Virus record (IMG/VR): IMGVR_UViG_3300029309_000090
Span: 314-37,903 of that record
DNA length: 37,590 bases
Reading direction: 5' to 3' (one strand)
DNA from: a virus
Made by a program: the position numbers and the translations under genes. The first letter of the stretch is position 1, and each line of letters begins with the position of its first letter. The notes under the pieces were generated by a model. That model did not search any database. It was not told where the DNA came from and saw only the letters and a program-made list of their open reading frames with translations. Shown here piece after piece: positions 15,893-25,623 of the stretch.

Positions 15893-17500
15893 ATGGCAAG
15901 TGATTTAGGAATTTCAGCAGGAGCAAGTTTAGCTCTTAACTTTATGAAATATAAAGAGGATGAAGAGTTAAGAAAGCTACGCAAACAAGAGCTTCAAATG
16001 ACTATTGATAAAAGAGAAAAAACTGACCCTTTGGATATTGAAAGAGCACAGGCTGAGACAGACAGACAAAAAGAAGCACTAAAAACCGATAAATTTAACA
16101 GAAAAATGCAAGATCTTTATGGAGAAGATCAGATAAACAGCGAAATAGCTTATAAACAAGCAACTACTGATTTTGCAAACTCAAGGACTTCATACTATGA
16201 CACCCTAACACAAGGTCAAATAGATGAACAAACAAGAACTGCTATGGGTTTAGATTCTGCAAAATTTAGTGATGTTTTAGAAATTTTAGGCACACCAAAC
16301 CTTAGCAATTTTGAGCTTGGCACTGTTGCAACTTTAGTAGATTCTATTGAAAGTCCTCAACTCAAAGCATTATTACAAAACCTAAATGCACCATATGCAG
16401 CTTCAGCTCAACAGCTGTTACCTGTTTTACAAAATATATCTCAAGGTGGGGATATAGATGAGTTACCACCTGGCTTCAATGAAGCACTGACATCAATTAT
16501 GAGACCACAAACAGATACCGCTTATTTGGGTGCTGAGTTTATTGAGAAAATAGATGAACAAACAGAAAGAAAAGGTGTTGTAGAAGGTATTGAATATGAT
16601 GGACAGTTGATTGCTAAAGGCAGAGGAGACAAAATGATTTTGGGTGCCAAAGTTACTGTAAATTTTGGTGATACCACAGAAGTATTCTCAACATTCTTAC
16701 CAGACAGAGACACTAATAATAGGTTTGTTTTCAGATCTGATTTACCAGAAGATGATGCAAAAGCAGTATCAGTAGCAGATGCAATGGACATCATAAGCTC
16801 AAACCTTCCTGTTATTCAACAACTATATTCTAATCCAGCAATATTACAGAACATGGAAAAGGTAAATAATGTTTTGCTGGACACATATTATCCTGCAAGC
16901 AGAGTCAATGAACAACAAGATCAAGTAACTTTTAGAACAATCTATAACGCTGAAAGAGATCAATTTAACCTTTTACTAGCTTCTATTGGTTTGGGTGATA
17001 TGTTATCTGATCCATCGTTTGGAGAGGATAATAATTCTGAAAAAATGCAAGCAGCAGCAAATCTTTTCTATTCTGCATATGGAGATAGATCTGGAATTAC
17101 AATAGGTGATGATGGTAAATTTATACCAGTAGACAAAGACAAAAATCTTTTACAGGCTATATTTAGCAATGCCCCCAACCCAACAGCTATAATGACATCA
17201 TTTGATGGTCGAAGCATATCACAATTAAATAAAGATAAACAAGATGATCCAGATGCAACTGCACCAGTCATAACAAGTGTTTATGGTGTAAAGCTACCTT
17301 TTGATGCTTCTCCGCAACAAGCTTACGAAGCCATGAGAGAAAACTTTAAAGGCAACCAAGCTGTTTTAGATGAGTTAGATAACTTTCATCAGGGTTTTAT
17401 AAATGGGTTACAAGAAAGAGATGATCTTAGTGAAGAACAATATGCATTTTATTTGAGTGTACACTTGAAGGATTATTTTAATAGTATTGTTGGAGATTAA
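15893..17500 (+). CDS. Putative internal virion protein (535 aa)
   Basis: A 535-residue protein. The first 20 residues are mildly hydrophobic (GISAGASLALNFMKY), followed by a long charged coiled-coil zone (about 20-110) and a mostly helical globular part with an acidic, Asn/Gln-rich composition. No signal peptide or catalytic motif was recognised. Its size and place between small membrane-active proteins and the giant 1891-residue protein match the middle member of a podovirus ejectosome set. The next gene starts 2 nt after its stop. Confidence 0.55.
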   Translation: MASDLGISAGASLALNFMKYKEDEELRKLRKQELQMTIDKREKTDPLDIERAQAETDRQKEALKTDKFNRKMQDLYGEDQINSEIAYKQATTDFANSRTSYYDTLTQGQIDEQTRTAMGLDSAKFSDVLEILGTPNLSNFELGTVATLVDSIESPQLKALLQNLNAPYAASAQQLLPVLQNISQGGDIDELPPGFNEALTSIMRPQTDTAYLGAEFIEKIDEQTERKGVVEGIEYDGQLIAKGRGDKMILGAKVTVNFGDTTEVFSTFLPDRDTNNRFVFRSDLPEDDAKAVSVADAMDIISSNLPVIQQLYSNPAILQNMEKVNNVLLDTYYPASRVNEQQDQVTFRTIYNAERDQFNLLLASIGLGDMLSDPSFGEDNNSEKMQAAANLFYSAYGDRSGITIGDDGKFIPVDKDKNLLQAIFSNAPNPTAIMTSFDGRSISQLNKDKQDDPDATAPVITSVYGVKLPFDASPQQAYEAMRENFKGNQAVLDELDNFHQGFINGLQERDDLSEEQYAFYLSVHLKDYFNSIVGD

Positions 17501-17502
17501 TA

Positions 17503-20500
17503 ATGGCAACAGAGTTTTCCGTTCCATTACTAAGCGAAGAAGAAGAGCAAGAGCAAGCACAAGAACAACCTGGCTTTAGCGTTCCTCTATTATCAGAGAC
17601 TGATCCTGAAAAAATAAAAAAAGATGCACTACAACAAGCTGGTGCTGCAAGATCTGACCAATTCAGCGTTCCTTTACTACAAGACCAAGAAGGCAATTAT
17701 TTAAGTGCTTTTCAACCCCGCTCAATAGGATTTCTACCATTCGGAGCAAAGTTTTATGATGGCTTGGTTATGTCAGCTGAACAAGGAGCACAACTACCAG
17801 GCAGGATGCTAAGATCAGCAGAAAATGCTGCCATGCAAGATCTAATTGATGACCTAGACAGGTCTCTAGGAGAGGGAAATAGATCATTTGTAGATCAGCT
17901 CTTACTAAGAGGAGGCGGTTTTAAATATAACTACGAAAAAATTATGCTAGAAAATAAGCTTGGTTTAGCAGACAGAGGTAATCTAGGCATTCTTTATGGC
18001 ACTATTTTTGGCACAGACGATACTAAAAGACAACTAAACTATTCAAAACTATCAAGACAAGAAAAGATAGATCTCAGAAATCAAATAGAAGCAGAGGCAA
18101 TGGAGCACGCTAACAAAACTATTGAGATTAATAAAAAATATAATGAAAAAAAACAAAAACTTTGGCAGGAAAGAGGTTATAACCAAGAAGAAATATCAGC
18201 AATAGGAGGGGTCTCTTCTTTAGCAGTATCCCTAACATCTATGGGTGCGGCAGTATTTACCAAAAAACCACAGGTTGCATACGGAACTCTTCCCTACTTT
18301 GGGTTAGTTACTCAACAAGAAAGCTATGAGAATGGTATTGCCAAAGGTTTATCTGATGAAGATGCAAGGAAAAACTCATACTTACAGGGAGGGTCTGAGG
18401 TCGCTTCAGAACTCTTAACACAATTTACTGTGGTAAAAAGTTTGAATAAGTATCTAAAAGGACAAAAGCAAACAGGTAAACAATTAGTAAAAGAAGGTGG
18501 TGTTATATTTCTTGCTGAGGGTGCTGGTGAGCAAATGAATACAGTAGCACAATCAACATTTGATGCTATGTATGATAACCAAGATGAGCTAAAAATAGCA
18601 TGGGACAATAGAGAAAATCCTCTATACACTGGTCCAGACTGGAGAGATATCATGTACGAAAGAGCAAGGTTGACCTCCATAGCTTCACTTGTTGCTGGTG
18701 GTGGTATTGTTACCACAAACGGAGTCATAAAGTATAACGCCTCAAAAAACTGGATAGCCAACAGCACAAACCCAGAAGCAACAAAAGAGTCAGTTGATAA
18801 TCTCATACTGGCTAAAGATTTAGAGAAGGTAGCATTTGAACAAGCAGCAGCCAAATCTCTTACAGAAGATGCTATTAATGATCCTACGGTTGACCCCATG
18901 GAAAACTTAGCAGAAGAAATTCTTAAGATTGAGTATCCAGATGCTAGATCTGATATCCAAGAAGATGCTTTAGCAGAAGATTCTTTTGAAGCACGAAATG
19001 AAGCTGGAGACATAGAAACAGCATTAGTTAATATTGAAGAGATTCTAAAAGGTAAAAACTATGATCCAGTTAAGCTAGGTATTACAGTAGGCAAAAGTCC
19101 AGCAGCAGAAATAAGAAATGAGCCACCAGACCAAATTAAGGTAATGGGCAGAATTGGTTTTAATGTAGATCTAAATAACCTAGAGGCTACAGCAGAGAGG
19201 ATAGATCAGTTTATGCTTGACCAAGGTGCTAAGAAAAACTTTATTGCTGATAAGCCAAAAGAGATCAAAGGCAAGCTTGATCTACCTAAAAAGTTTGTGC
19301 CTAGCAGAGCTCAAAGTTTACTTAGAAAGAGAATACCAATGAACGCAGCTGATATTGCAGATTTTGCCGCAGCACTTGGATTAGAGCCAAAAAACATACC
19401 TTTAGCTTATAGGAGAAAAAATGGACCAACAGATCAGTTTGGTAATGGTACTTATAGCATTGGCGACAACATGGTGGAGTTATTGTTTGAAAATGGTTTT
19501 GGTCAAGAGCTAAACGAAGAGGGAAGACCAAGTGAGTTTGGCGCAAATGAAGCTTTTGAAATATTGGCAGAAAATCCTATTTATCCAGATCAAGTAGATA
19601 TGTATAACAATTATCTCAATGAAATGGATGTGGGTGTAGCAAGATTTATCGAAGCTAATCCTGGTGTTACCTTTGAAGAAATCAAAAAAGCAGCTGGCAG
19701 GAGAAGTCCAGACGAAATATTACAAACACTTCAAAGGCTAGAAAATGGTGAATCAATATCTGGAGTTTCTATTGTTGAAGACACAAGATCTGGTGAGGGA
19801 CAGTATTTTATTGAAAAACAGAGTAATCAAGACATATTTGATGAAAAAGCACAAGACGATATACCTAGCGAATATGAAGACTATATGGCAATGCTTGAGT
19901 ATGATAAGTATTTTGACCAACAACAAGGTGCACCAGTAGTTCCAGAGCTTGAAAGGTATGTTCCGTCTAAGCCCGCACTAAAGCCTAACAAATCTAAAAA
20001 GCCACTTGTCGTAGATGATGGTGATGGTGGTAAAAAGAATCTTGATGGGGGTAGCAATATAACAGATGACAGTTGGGGCATAGGCTATGAATCAGCAGCA
20101 AGAGAAAGAAAAAATGACTTGGAGTTTTACTTTCAAAATGTTGTTGGCAGAGTAAAAGATGTTGAAAAAGCCAGAGACAGAAGAGCAGAAGAGATAGGGG
20201 GAGAAAAACTAACCATAGCAGAAAAACCATCTGAAGCGTTTGCTAGATTGCCTGGAGTTAGAAACGAAATGTACAAAGAGTCCTTACAAGAGTCAGAGGC
20301 AATAATTAATTTAATTAAGGAATCAGGTTTGTATGGAAATGATGTTGATCTGGTTGCCAGAGCCATGCACGCACCAGAGAGAAACAGAAAAATTTATAAA
20401 GATAAAACAGAAGCTGTTGACAATTACATAGATTCTTTGGAGTCTGAAAAGGCTAAAAGAGAAAAGACTGGTGAACAAAGATTCGATCCAGAAACAGGAG

Positions 20501-23178
20501 AGGCTATTGTTGGCTATACAAAAGCAGAACAAGACAATATAAATAGACTACAACAAGAAGCAGCAAAGTTCCAAAACAACGGATCAGGAATACAAACAGA
20601 CGAAGCTTACATAACATTGGGCAAGTATGGTATTGAGTATAGAAATAATGAATTCGTAGCAGTAGAAGGATCTAATTCTGGTCAGGCTTATTTAGATATA
20701 GTTTCTGAATATCATAAATATATAAAACGAACAGTAGATCTTTATGACAAATCTGGTCTTATAGACGAAGCAGTAGCTGAGGACTACAGATCAAACGCTA
20801 ATTACAAATACTATGTGCCCTTATCTGGTTTCGCAGCAGACACAAATGTAAATGGTTTGCCTAATAAAAAAGGTAAAGGTGTATCTATTGTTGGCAAAGA
20901 AAACGAAAAAGCATTAGGTAGAACAAGCTTATCAGATTCACCTTTATTGCAAATGACTTTACAAAGACAAAGAGCTATTGATAGATCAACCAAAAACGAT
21001 GTTTTAATAGATTTAGCAAATCTTGTTAGAGATGAGTATGATAATAGTGATATTGCTTCCGTTGGCACTTTAAGACCAAAAAATATGGAAATGACCTTTG
21101 GTTTCAAAGAAAACGGTGAACAAAAATATCTTAATGTTAATGACGAAAGACTTGCTAGAAGTTTAAATGCATATGATGCACAATTTCTTGACCCATTTTC
21201 AAAAGCAATAAGACCATTTTCCCGACTACAGTCTGCACTATACACAACACTATCCCCAGCTTTCGTATTCTTTAACTTTTTTAGGGATTATATAGCTGGC
21301 GGTCTTGCCCTTAAGACTGAACAAATGTTGCCTGGAGGCAGAGCCGAGGGCAAGGCAATGATAGATAAGGTATTGTTTAATACACCAAAAAGATTAGCAC
21401 AGTTCAAGAGAGGAATAACTGGAAAAGTTAAAATAAAAGAAGAGGGGATACAGGAAGCTTATGAGCTATTTAATAAATACGGTGCTGGCTCTGGTTTTGT
21501 TACAGCTTTAAAACAAGAAACAATATCTGAGTTTTATGACAATGTACAAAAGCAACATGACGACATCAATGTTAAAGAGGTAAATAATGTACCCATATTA
21601 ACTGGGCTTGGTGGTGTCGCAAAAGCAACTTGGAATGGCTATGCAAATTTTATGGGAGACATTAACAGTGCTGTTGAAAATGGTATAAGATTCTCTTCTT
21701 TTGTAGAGTTTGTTAAGGCTGAAAACAATGGAAAGATAAGCGGAGCTAAAGAAAGCACACTTAAACAAGCAGCATCCTTGGCAAAACAATTAACAATAGA
21801 CTATACAACCAAAGGTTATATAGGTGCCGCTGCAAACTCACACTTTATATTTTTTAATGCAGCTGTGCAAAGTAACATTCCCCTATATAGAGCTTTGGGC
21901 AAAAGCCCAAAAGTTGCAGCACAGATAGGTGGAGGCATAGCCACTAGCGCAGCACTTATAACTATTTACAACTTTTTAGTATCAGATGAAGATGAGACAG
22001 GAAGGTCAATGTATCAAAATATTTCAGATAGGTTTGGCAATAGATATATGATTATTATGTTGCCGAATGTAGCAGCATCTGATGGTGAAGCAACAATAGC
22101 TAAAAGAGGTGTTGGTGGTGGTGGACCAATACAAGTTGATGGCAGAACAGTAGCTTTTGCAATACCGCAACCACTTGGATTTAACATACCTTATAACATT
22201 GCTAGAAATGCTGTTGAAACTTCGGCACATGAGATATTTGATTTTAACAGACCGCAAAAAACAGTAGGTAGAGCTGCTTTAGATACTTTTGATAACTTCA
22301 GCACTGGTGTTTTTCCTATAGGTGTAAATATATCTAGAGAGACTGGTGCAGAGGGTTTTGCAAAAACAGCGATAAGAACTATAACACCAACTTATGCTAA
22401 ACCATTAGCAGAAATTGCAGTCAATGAAAACTTCTTTGGGGCACCAATAACGAAGGAGTATTTGGGGGGGAAAAAAGATTTTCCAAACTCTAGTGTAGTA
22501 ACACCATATGACAAGACTCTATATATAAACATTGCTAGATTTTTAAACAATATGACTGGTGGAGATAGTGACAAACTTGAATCTGGTTTTATAGATCTAC
22601 AGCCAGGACAGATAGATTACATAGTAAATTACTATGGGGGCGGACCAATGAGTGTTATAACTGGTGCTTATAACCAAGTGCACAGAGCAATTTATGACGA
22701 AGTAAGAGATGTATCAAAAACACCCATAGCCAATACTCTTATTGTTCAAGAGCAAGATGGTGTTTATGCAAGAAGATTCTATGATGCAATACAAGACATA
22801 GAAGGAAAAGTTACAAGATATAAAGTTATTAAGGAGACAAACCCAACCCTAGCACAAGAGTATCTTAATGAAAATAAAAGTGTTATTAAGTTAGACTATC
22901 TAAGTGAATTTGATGAAGAGTTGCGAAGAAACTTGCCACCAGAAGCAAGAGGCACGATTAGTAAAAAAATGACAGAAATAAGAAACTTAAGAAAATCTAT
23001 CAAAGAGTCAGAACAAACTTTAGTTGCTTTAAATTTATATAAAAAAGATCCAACAAGATGGTATGAAAGATCTAATGCTATCAAAGAACAAAAGAGAGAT
23101 TTATATATAGACTTGCTCAAAGAGTATGAAAAAGCTATGACTGAAGATCGCAACAGAAAAAAAGAAGAGCAGGACTAA
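17503..23178 (+). CDS. Giant internal virion protein / large polyvalent protein (LPD38-like C-terminal region)
   Basis: A 1891-residue protein. The N-terminus holds three copies of FSVPLL (residues 5-10, 25-30 and 54-59) in an acidic, Gln-rich disordered segment. A hydrophobic Gly/Ser region follows (about 230-310). The middle is long and charged, with a likely linker near residues 815-850 (Pro/Lys then GDGGKKN). The C-terminal third has phrases of large polyvalent proteins: LARAMHAPERN-like (VARAMHAPERNRK), LSPAFVFFNFFRDYIAGG, and SHFIFFNAAVQSNIPLYRALGKSP, with membrane-prone helices. The family is injected with phage DNA. It is probably the main ejection protein. No lytic transglycosylase or polymerase motif was found. 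Confidence 0.7.
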   Translation: MATEFSVPLLSEEEEQEQAQEQPGFSVPLLSETDPEKIKKDALQQAGAARSDQFSVPLLQDQEGNYLSAFQPRSIGFLPFGAKFYDGLVMSAEQGAQLPGRMLRSAENAAMQDLIDDLDRSLGEGNRSFVDQLLLRGGGFKYNYEKIMLENKLGLADRGNLGILYGTIFGTDDTKRQLNYSKLSRQEKIDLRNQIEAEAMEHANKTIEINKKYNEKKQKLWQERGYNQEEISAIGGVSSLAVSLTSMGAAVFTKKPQVAYGTLPYFGLVTQQESYENGIAKGLSDEDARKNSYLQGGSEVASELLTQFTVVKSLNKYLKGQKQTGKQLVKEGGVIFLAEGAGEQMNTVAQSTFDAMYDNQDELKIAWDNRENPLYTGPDWRDIMYERARLTSIASLVAGGGIVTTNGVIKYNASKNWIANSTNPEATKESVDNLILAKDLEKVAFEQAAAKSLTEDAINDPTVDPMENLAEEILKIEYPDARSDIQEDALAEDSFEARNEAGDIETALVNIEEILKGKNYDPVKLGITVGKSPAAEIRNEPPDQIKVMGRIGFNVDLNNLEATAERIDQFMLDQGAKKNFIADKPKEIKGKLDLPKKFVPSRAQSLLRKRIPMNAADIADFAAALGLEPKNIPLAYRRKNGPTDQFGNGTYSIGDNMVELLFENGFGQELNEEGRPSEFGANEAFEILAENPIYPDQVDMYNNYLNEMDVGVARFIEANPGVTFEEIKKAAGRRSPDEILQTLQRLENGESISGVSIVEDTRSGEGQYFIEKQSNQDIFDEKAQDDIPSEYEDYMAMLEYDKYFDQQQGAPVVPELERYVPSKPALKPNKSKKPLVVDDGDGGKKNLDGGSNITDDSWGIGYESAARERKNDLEFYFQNVVGRVKDVEKARDRRAEEIGGEKLTIAEKPSEAFARLPGVRNEMYKESLQESEAIINLIKESGLYGNDVDLVARAMHAPERNRKIYKDKTEAVDNYIDSLESEKAKREKTGEQRFDPETGEAIVGYTKAEQDNINRLQQEAAKFQNNGSGIQTDEAYITLGKYGIEYRNNEFVAVEGSNSGQAYLDIVSEYHKYIKRTVDLYDKSGLIDEAVAEDYRSNANYKYYVPLSGFAADTNVNGLPNKKGKGVSIVGKENEKALGRTSLSDSPLLQMTLQRQRAIDRSTKNDVLIDLANLVRDEYDNSDIASVGTLRPKNMEMTFGFKENGEQKYLNVNDERLARSLNAYDAQFLDPFSKAIRPFSRLQSALYTTLSPAFVFFNFFRDYIAGGLALKTEQMLPGGRAEGKAMIDKVLFNTPKRLAQFKRGITGKVKIKEEGIQEAYELFNKYGAGSGFVTALKQETISEFYDNVQKQHDDINVKEVNNVPILTGLGGVAKATWNGYANFMGDINSAVENGIRFSSFVEFVKAENNGKISGAKESTLKQAASLAKQLTIDYTTKGYIGAAANSHFIFFNAAVQSNIPLYRALGKSPKVAAQIGGGIATSAALITIYNFLVSDEDETGRSMYQNISDRFGNRYMIIMLPNVAASDGEATIAKRGVGGGGPIQVDGRTVAFAIPQPLGFNIPYNIARNAVETSAHEIFDFNRPQKTVGRAALDTFDNFSTGVFPIGVNISRETGAEGFAKTAIRTITPTYAKPLAEIAVNENFFGAPITKEYLGGKKDFPNSSVVTPYDKTLYINIARFLNNMTGGDSDKLESGFIDLQPGQIDYIVNYYGGGPMSVITGAYNQVHRAIYDEVRDVSKTPIANTLIVQEQDGVYARRFYDAIQDIEGKVTRYKVIKETNPTLAQEYLNENKSVIKLDYLSEFDEELRRNLPPEARGTISKKMTEIRNLRKSIKESEQTLVALNLYKKDPTRWYERSNAIKEQKRDLYIDLLKEYEKAMTEDRNRKKEEQD

Positions 23179-23236
23179 GAATATGAATACACTATATCTT
23201 TGAGGAAAAATTGAATAAAAAATTAGCCCTGCAAGA

Positions 23237-24049
23237 TTAAGATAGCAAAGTATTTACATTCTCACAAGCTTCACTCAGATGGTCTTCTGACAAGTGTGCG
23301 TATCTATTTACAATATTCGGACTAGACCAGCCACCTAAATGTTGAAGTGTGTAAAGAGGTGTGCCATTTTGCACATGATACGAAGCCCAGGTGTGTCTAA
23401 TGTCGTGCCATCTAAATCCCTCCAGTCCAGCTTTCTTTAATGCGTTATACCAGCCCGTGTTAGACGCTCTGCTGATCTTTCTGCCAGCATAGGTAAAAAC
23501 ATAAGGGCTTTTCTTTTCAATCGATTCTAAGAGCTCTCTGCACTTCTGATTTATTGGCACGCATAAAGATCTACCATTCTTGGTTTCAACACCATCTATG
23601 GCTATTTGATTTTCTTTAACATCTTCCCATTTTAAATTGAAGCAGTTGGACATGCGAACCCCAGTTAGGAGGGAAAAGACAAAAGGCTTCTGGAGGTGTT
23701 TGGGTAGAACCCTATGAAGCTTTTTGATGTCTTCCACAGTAAAGTATTTTGTTCGCATAGCTTGAACCTTCACCTGTTTTATAATGGGCTTGTTATCCAA
23801 CCACCCCAACTCTTCATAAGCGTACATAAGCACAGCTCTGAAGAAACTTAAATATCTGTTTACTGTTCCTGGAGATCCTTTGATGCCAGACTTAATCTTT
23901 GCAATATCGCTTTTCTCTAAAGCATTTATATCTTTATCTTCTAACAGTGGATCAAAATATTTTCTGTAGGTAAAATCATTCTTACCCATGTTATTGAATC
24001 TGTAATACTCTTTAACTGCTTTCTTCCATGTCTTCATTGCTTTTCTCAA
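23237..24049 (-). CDS. int: Tyrosine-recombinase phage integrase
   Basis: A 270-residue integrase with an N-terminal core-binding domain and a complete catalytic set: R132 (LLTGVRMSN), K157 (ETKNGR), H215 and R218 (WHDIRH), W241 in the second His/Trp position (LGGWSS), and nucleophile Y250 (VNRYAHL). This enzyme integrates and excises the phage at att sites, so the phage is probably temperate. The start is TTG 24049 or ATG 24037. It is convergent with the giant virion gene across a 58-bp gap and ends the leftward recombination operon. No repressor or excisionase could be identified in the window. Confidence 0.95.
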   Translation of the reverse strand: MRKAMKTWKKAVKEYYRFNNMGKNDFTYRKYFDPLLEDKDINALEKSDIAKIKSGIKGSPGTVNRYLSFFRAVLMYAYEELGWLDNKPIIKQVKVQAMRTKYFTVEDIKKLHRVLPKHLQKPFVFSLLTGVRMSNCFNLKWEDVKENQIAIDGVETKNGRSLCVPINQKCRELLESIEKKSPYVFTYAGRKISRASNTGWYNALKKAGLEGFRWHDIRHTWASYHVQNGTPLYTLQHLGGWSSPNIVNRYAHLSEDHLSEACENVNTLLS

Positions 24050-24122
24050 ATAATTTGTTTGATTGTTTTTGTAGCGATCTCTCTACGCATTTGTCTATTA
24101 GGTTCCAAAACCAATCAATCAT
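24012..24122 (-). CDS. Tiny ORF (36 aa) between membrane protein and integrase
   Basis: A 36-residue ORF (begins MIDWFWNLIDKC) whose ATG overlaps the end of the 48-residue gene (ATGATTGA, start and stop interleaved) and whose 3' end overlaps the integrase start. The tight coupling is the main support. It has an amphipathic, Trp-containing start and a charged Ser/Glu-rich end. Small basic excisionases sit in this place in some phages, but this one is too short and acidic at its end to call. Confidence 0.4.
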   Translation of the reverse strand: MIDWFWNLIDKCVERSLQKQSNKLFEKSNEDMEESS

Positions 24123-24261
24123 CTTTGTTTTTTTTCTCCCACGGAAACGGTATGTGCTTTCCTTGTCTTTTCTCCTCCGCCATGTGCACAGCTATATAGC
24201 AAAGAAAGCCCATACCAGCTAACATCATTAATCCAAATATATGACTTAGTATTTCTGTCAT
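24115..24261 (-). CDS. Small membrane protein (48 aa)
   Basis: A 48-residue ORF with one transmembrane helix (residues 3-26, including IFGLMMLAGMGFLCYIAVHMA) and a basic cytoplasmic tail ending PFPWEKKNKDD. The ATG overlaps the nuclease stop (ATGA at 24258-24261), so it is very likely translated with it. Function unknown. A superinfection-exclusion or membrane-anchor role is possible but not shown. Confidence 0.6.
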   Translation of the reverse strand: MTEILSHIFGLMMLAGMGFLCYIAVHMAEEKRQGKHIPFPWEKKNKDD

Positions 24262-24710
24262 ATGTATGTTGTTGTTAAATACTTTTTAAATATGTCAATG
24301 GGTATAAGACAAGCGTCTTTAGTTACCTCATCTCCTTTACCTAAAATTTTTTGTGAAGGTATATTGTTTATCATTATGCACTCTAATATCATTCTAGGCT
24401 CTGTCCAAAGATATTCTGTACCAGTGTAGATAATCCAGAAGTCTGCCTCTGTAGTTAAAAGCCCAGATGGTTTGTTAAACATCCTTAACTCTATAAGAAT
24501 ATTACCAGTTTCTTGACTTTTGAGATCTACTTTTACCTCAACCTTTAAATCTTTTTCTGGGACAAAAATGTCGTAAGGTTTAAACTTACCAGGCACCAAT
24601 ACCGCAGTAGGGTATTTATCTCGAATCTTTTCTAGTATTTCTTCTTCGGACTCATGCCCCACAGAAAAATCTCTTTGGAATGCATCAGATTGATCTGTGG
24701 GTAATGACAT
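24258..24710 (-). CDS. Putative PD-(D/E)XK-fold nuclease
   Basis: A 150-residue protein with the restriction-endonuclease-like core: PGKFKPYDIFVPEKDLKVEVKVD gives the D...ExK signature (Asp in YDIFVPE, then EVK on the next strand), followed by a helix-strand pattern. There is an N-terminal helix with Glu (EEEILEKIRDKYP), usual for the fold. Such small phage nucleases often act as Holliday-junction resolvases or recombination endonucleases. Its place among erf, exo and an SSB-like gene supports a recombination role. The subfamily was not determined. Confidence 0.6.
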   Translation of the reverse strand: MSLPTDQSDAFQRDFSVGHESEEEILEKIRDKYPTAVLVPGKFKPYDIFVPEKDLKVEVKVDLKSQETGNILIELRMFNKPSGLLTTEADFWIIYTGTEYLWTEPRMILECIMINNIPSQKILGKGDEVTKDACLIPIDIFKKYLTTTYI

Positions 24711-24712
24711 GA

Positions 24713-25033
24713 CTATTTATCAGCAGCTTTGCCGTTTGGTTGCTCTGGAGCTTCTTCTTCAGCCTCTGGTTGTTTTACAACTTCATACTTATTAGGTAAT
24801 GATTGTTCCATAGCTTCAGCTTCAACTCTTGCACCCAAGGCTGCTAAAGTAAATATTCTTTGTATCAAAGGCAACACTTGAACCTCATCCTGATTCACTC
24901 TTGCAAGCTTATTTTTAGCATCATCAGATAGATGTTCAACCTGATAGTTTCTGATCTCTCCACCAATACTTAAATTAATATTATCTACTGGTTGAGGTTG
25001 TGCACTTTCGTTATTAGTTTTTTCTTTTTCCAT
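24713..25033 (-). CDS. DUF6447-like small phage protein
   Basis: A 106-residue protein. The core (SIGGEIRNYQVEHLSDDAKNKLARVNQDEVQVL) has the 'xGxxYxxxxLSDEAKxxL' phrase I associate with DUF6447-type phage proteins, then a helix that ends in RVEAEAMEQSLP. Flanks are low-complexity and acidic or Gln-rich. It lies between the SSB-like gene and the nuclease, so a part in recombination or replication is possible, but function is unknown. Confidence 0.55.
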   Translation of the reverse strand: MEKEKTNNESAQPQPVDNINLSIGGEIRNYQVEHLSDDAKNKLARVNQDEVQVLPLIQRIFTLAALGARVEAEAMEQSLPNKYEVVKQPEAEEEAPEQPNGKAADK

Positions 25034-25046
25034 TTTTACTCCTTAT

Positions 25047-25466
25047 CTAGAATGGGATATCTTCGTCAGATATATTATCATTTTTTACCTCTTCTTTTGG
25101 AAAAGGTATTTGGTTTTCGTTGCCACTATTAACATTCGGCTCTGCTTCAAATGTAAGAACTGGAGCACTATCTGATCCCCCCTCTTTTCTTTTCCATGAC
25201 TTCATGTTCATACAGAGCTGTATCCCAGTAACCTTGCCTTCATTGTTCTTAATAAAAAATGGGTAATGATTTCCATCTTTATCATAAGTTACTAAGCTTC
25301 CAAGATCTTCAACAAGAACTTCATTTCTCCAATTAGAAAGACCATTTTCAATTTTAAGAAAAAATCCTGAGCCCTTGCCTCCTGTAAAGTCTGGTTGCCC
25401 GTCTTTTGTTTTAAATCTGTTTTTCCAAACAGCTCCTTTATTAGTTTTATCAAACTTTTCTTCCAT
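25047..25466 (-). CDS. SSB-like protein with acidic DEDIPF tail
   Basis: A 139-residue protein. The N-terminal half resembles the DUF736-type beta domain seen beside phage recombination genes (NKGAVWKNRFKTKDGQPDFTGG). The last residues are SDEDIPF, which matches the acidic C-terminal tail through which bacterial SSB proteins recruit partners. A disordered, Asn-rich stretch links the two, as in SSB. It probably coats single-stranded DNA for the Exo/Erf pair. It is not a classical OB-fold SSB by sequence. Confidence 0.6.
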   Translation of the reverse strand: MEEKFDKTNKGAVWKNRFKTKDGQPDFTGGKGSGFFLKIENGLSNWRNEVLVEDLGSLVTYDKDGNHYPFFIKNNEGKVTGIQLCMNMKSWKRKEGGSDSAPVLTFEAEPNVNSGNENQIPFPKEEVKNDNISDEDIPF

Positions 25467-25467
25467 T

Positions 25468-25623
25468 TTATTTCTCCTTTTTAGCCCAATCGCCTAACAC
25501 TTTTTTTATGATATAAGCGTTAGCTCTATCATAATATTTGTGCCCCTTGGTTTTCCTTGCCTTTTCAAAAGCATCTACGACCTCTTGGGTAACTCTTGCA
25601 CTTATAGATCTATTATTCTTCAT
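25468..25623 (-). CDS. Ribbon-helix-helix-like small protein (51 aa), putative regulator
   Basis: A 51-residue ORF that overlaps the exonuclease stop by 11 nt. The sequence NRSISARVTQEVVDAFEKAR followed by a second helix (YYDRANAYIIKKVLGDW) matches the strand-helix-helix pattern of Arc/CopG-type DNA-binding proteins. These act as dimers on operator DNA. It is the best candidate in the window for a small transcriptional regulator of the leftward operon or the divergent promoters near 27200, but no target is known. Confidence 0.6.
   Translation of the reverse strand: MKNNRSISARVTQEVVDAFEKARKTKGHKYYDRANAYIIKKVLGDWAKKEK

Noticed and set aside
18324-19013. 229-codon open frame on the minus strand
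   Set aside because: It lies fully inside the 1891-residue virion gene, has no ribosome-binding site, and its Ser/Ala/Leu-rich translation looks like the reverse reading of a real coding sequence.
23179-23236. Rho-independent terminator between the giant gene and integrase
   Set aside because: No stable inverted repeat followed by a T tract could be found on either strand.
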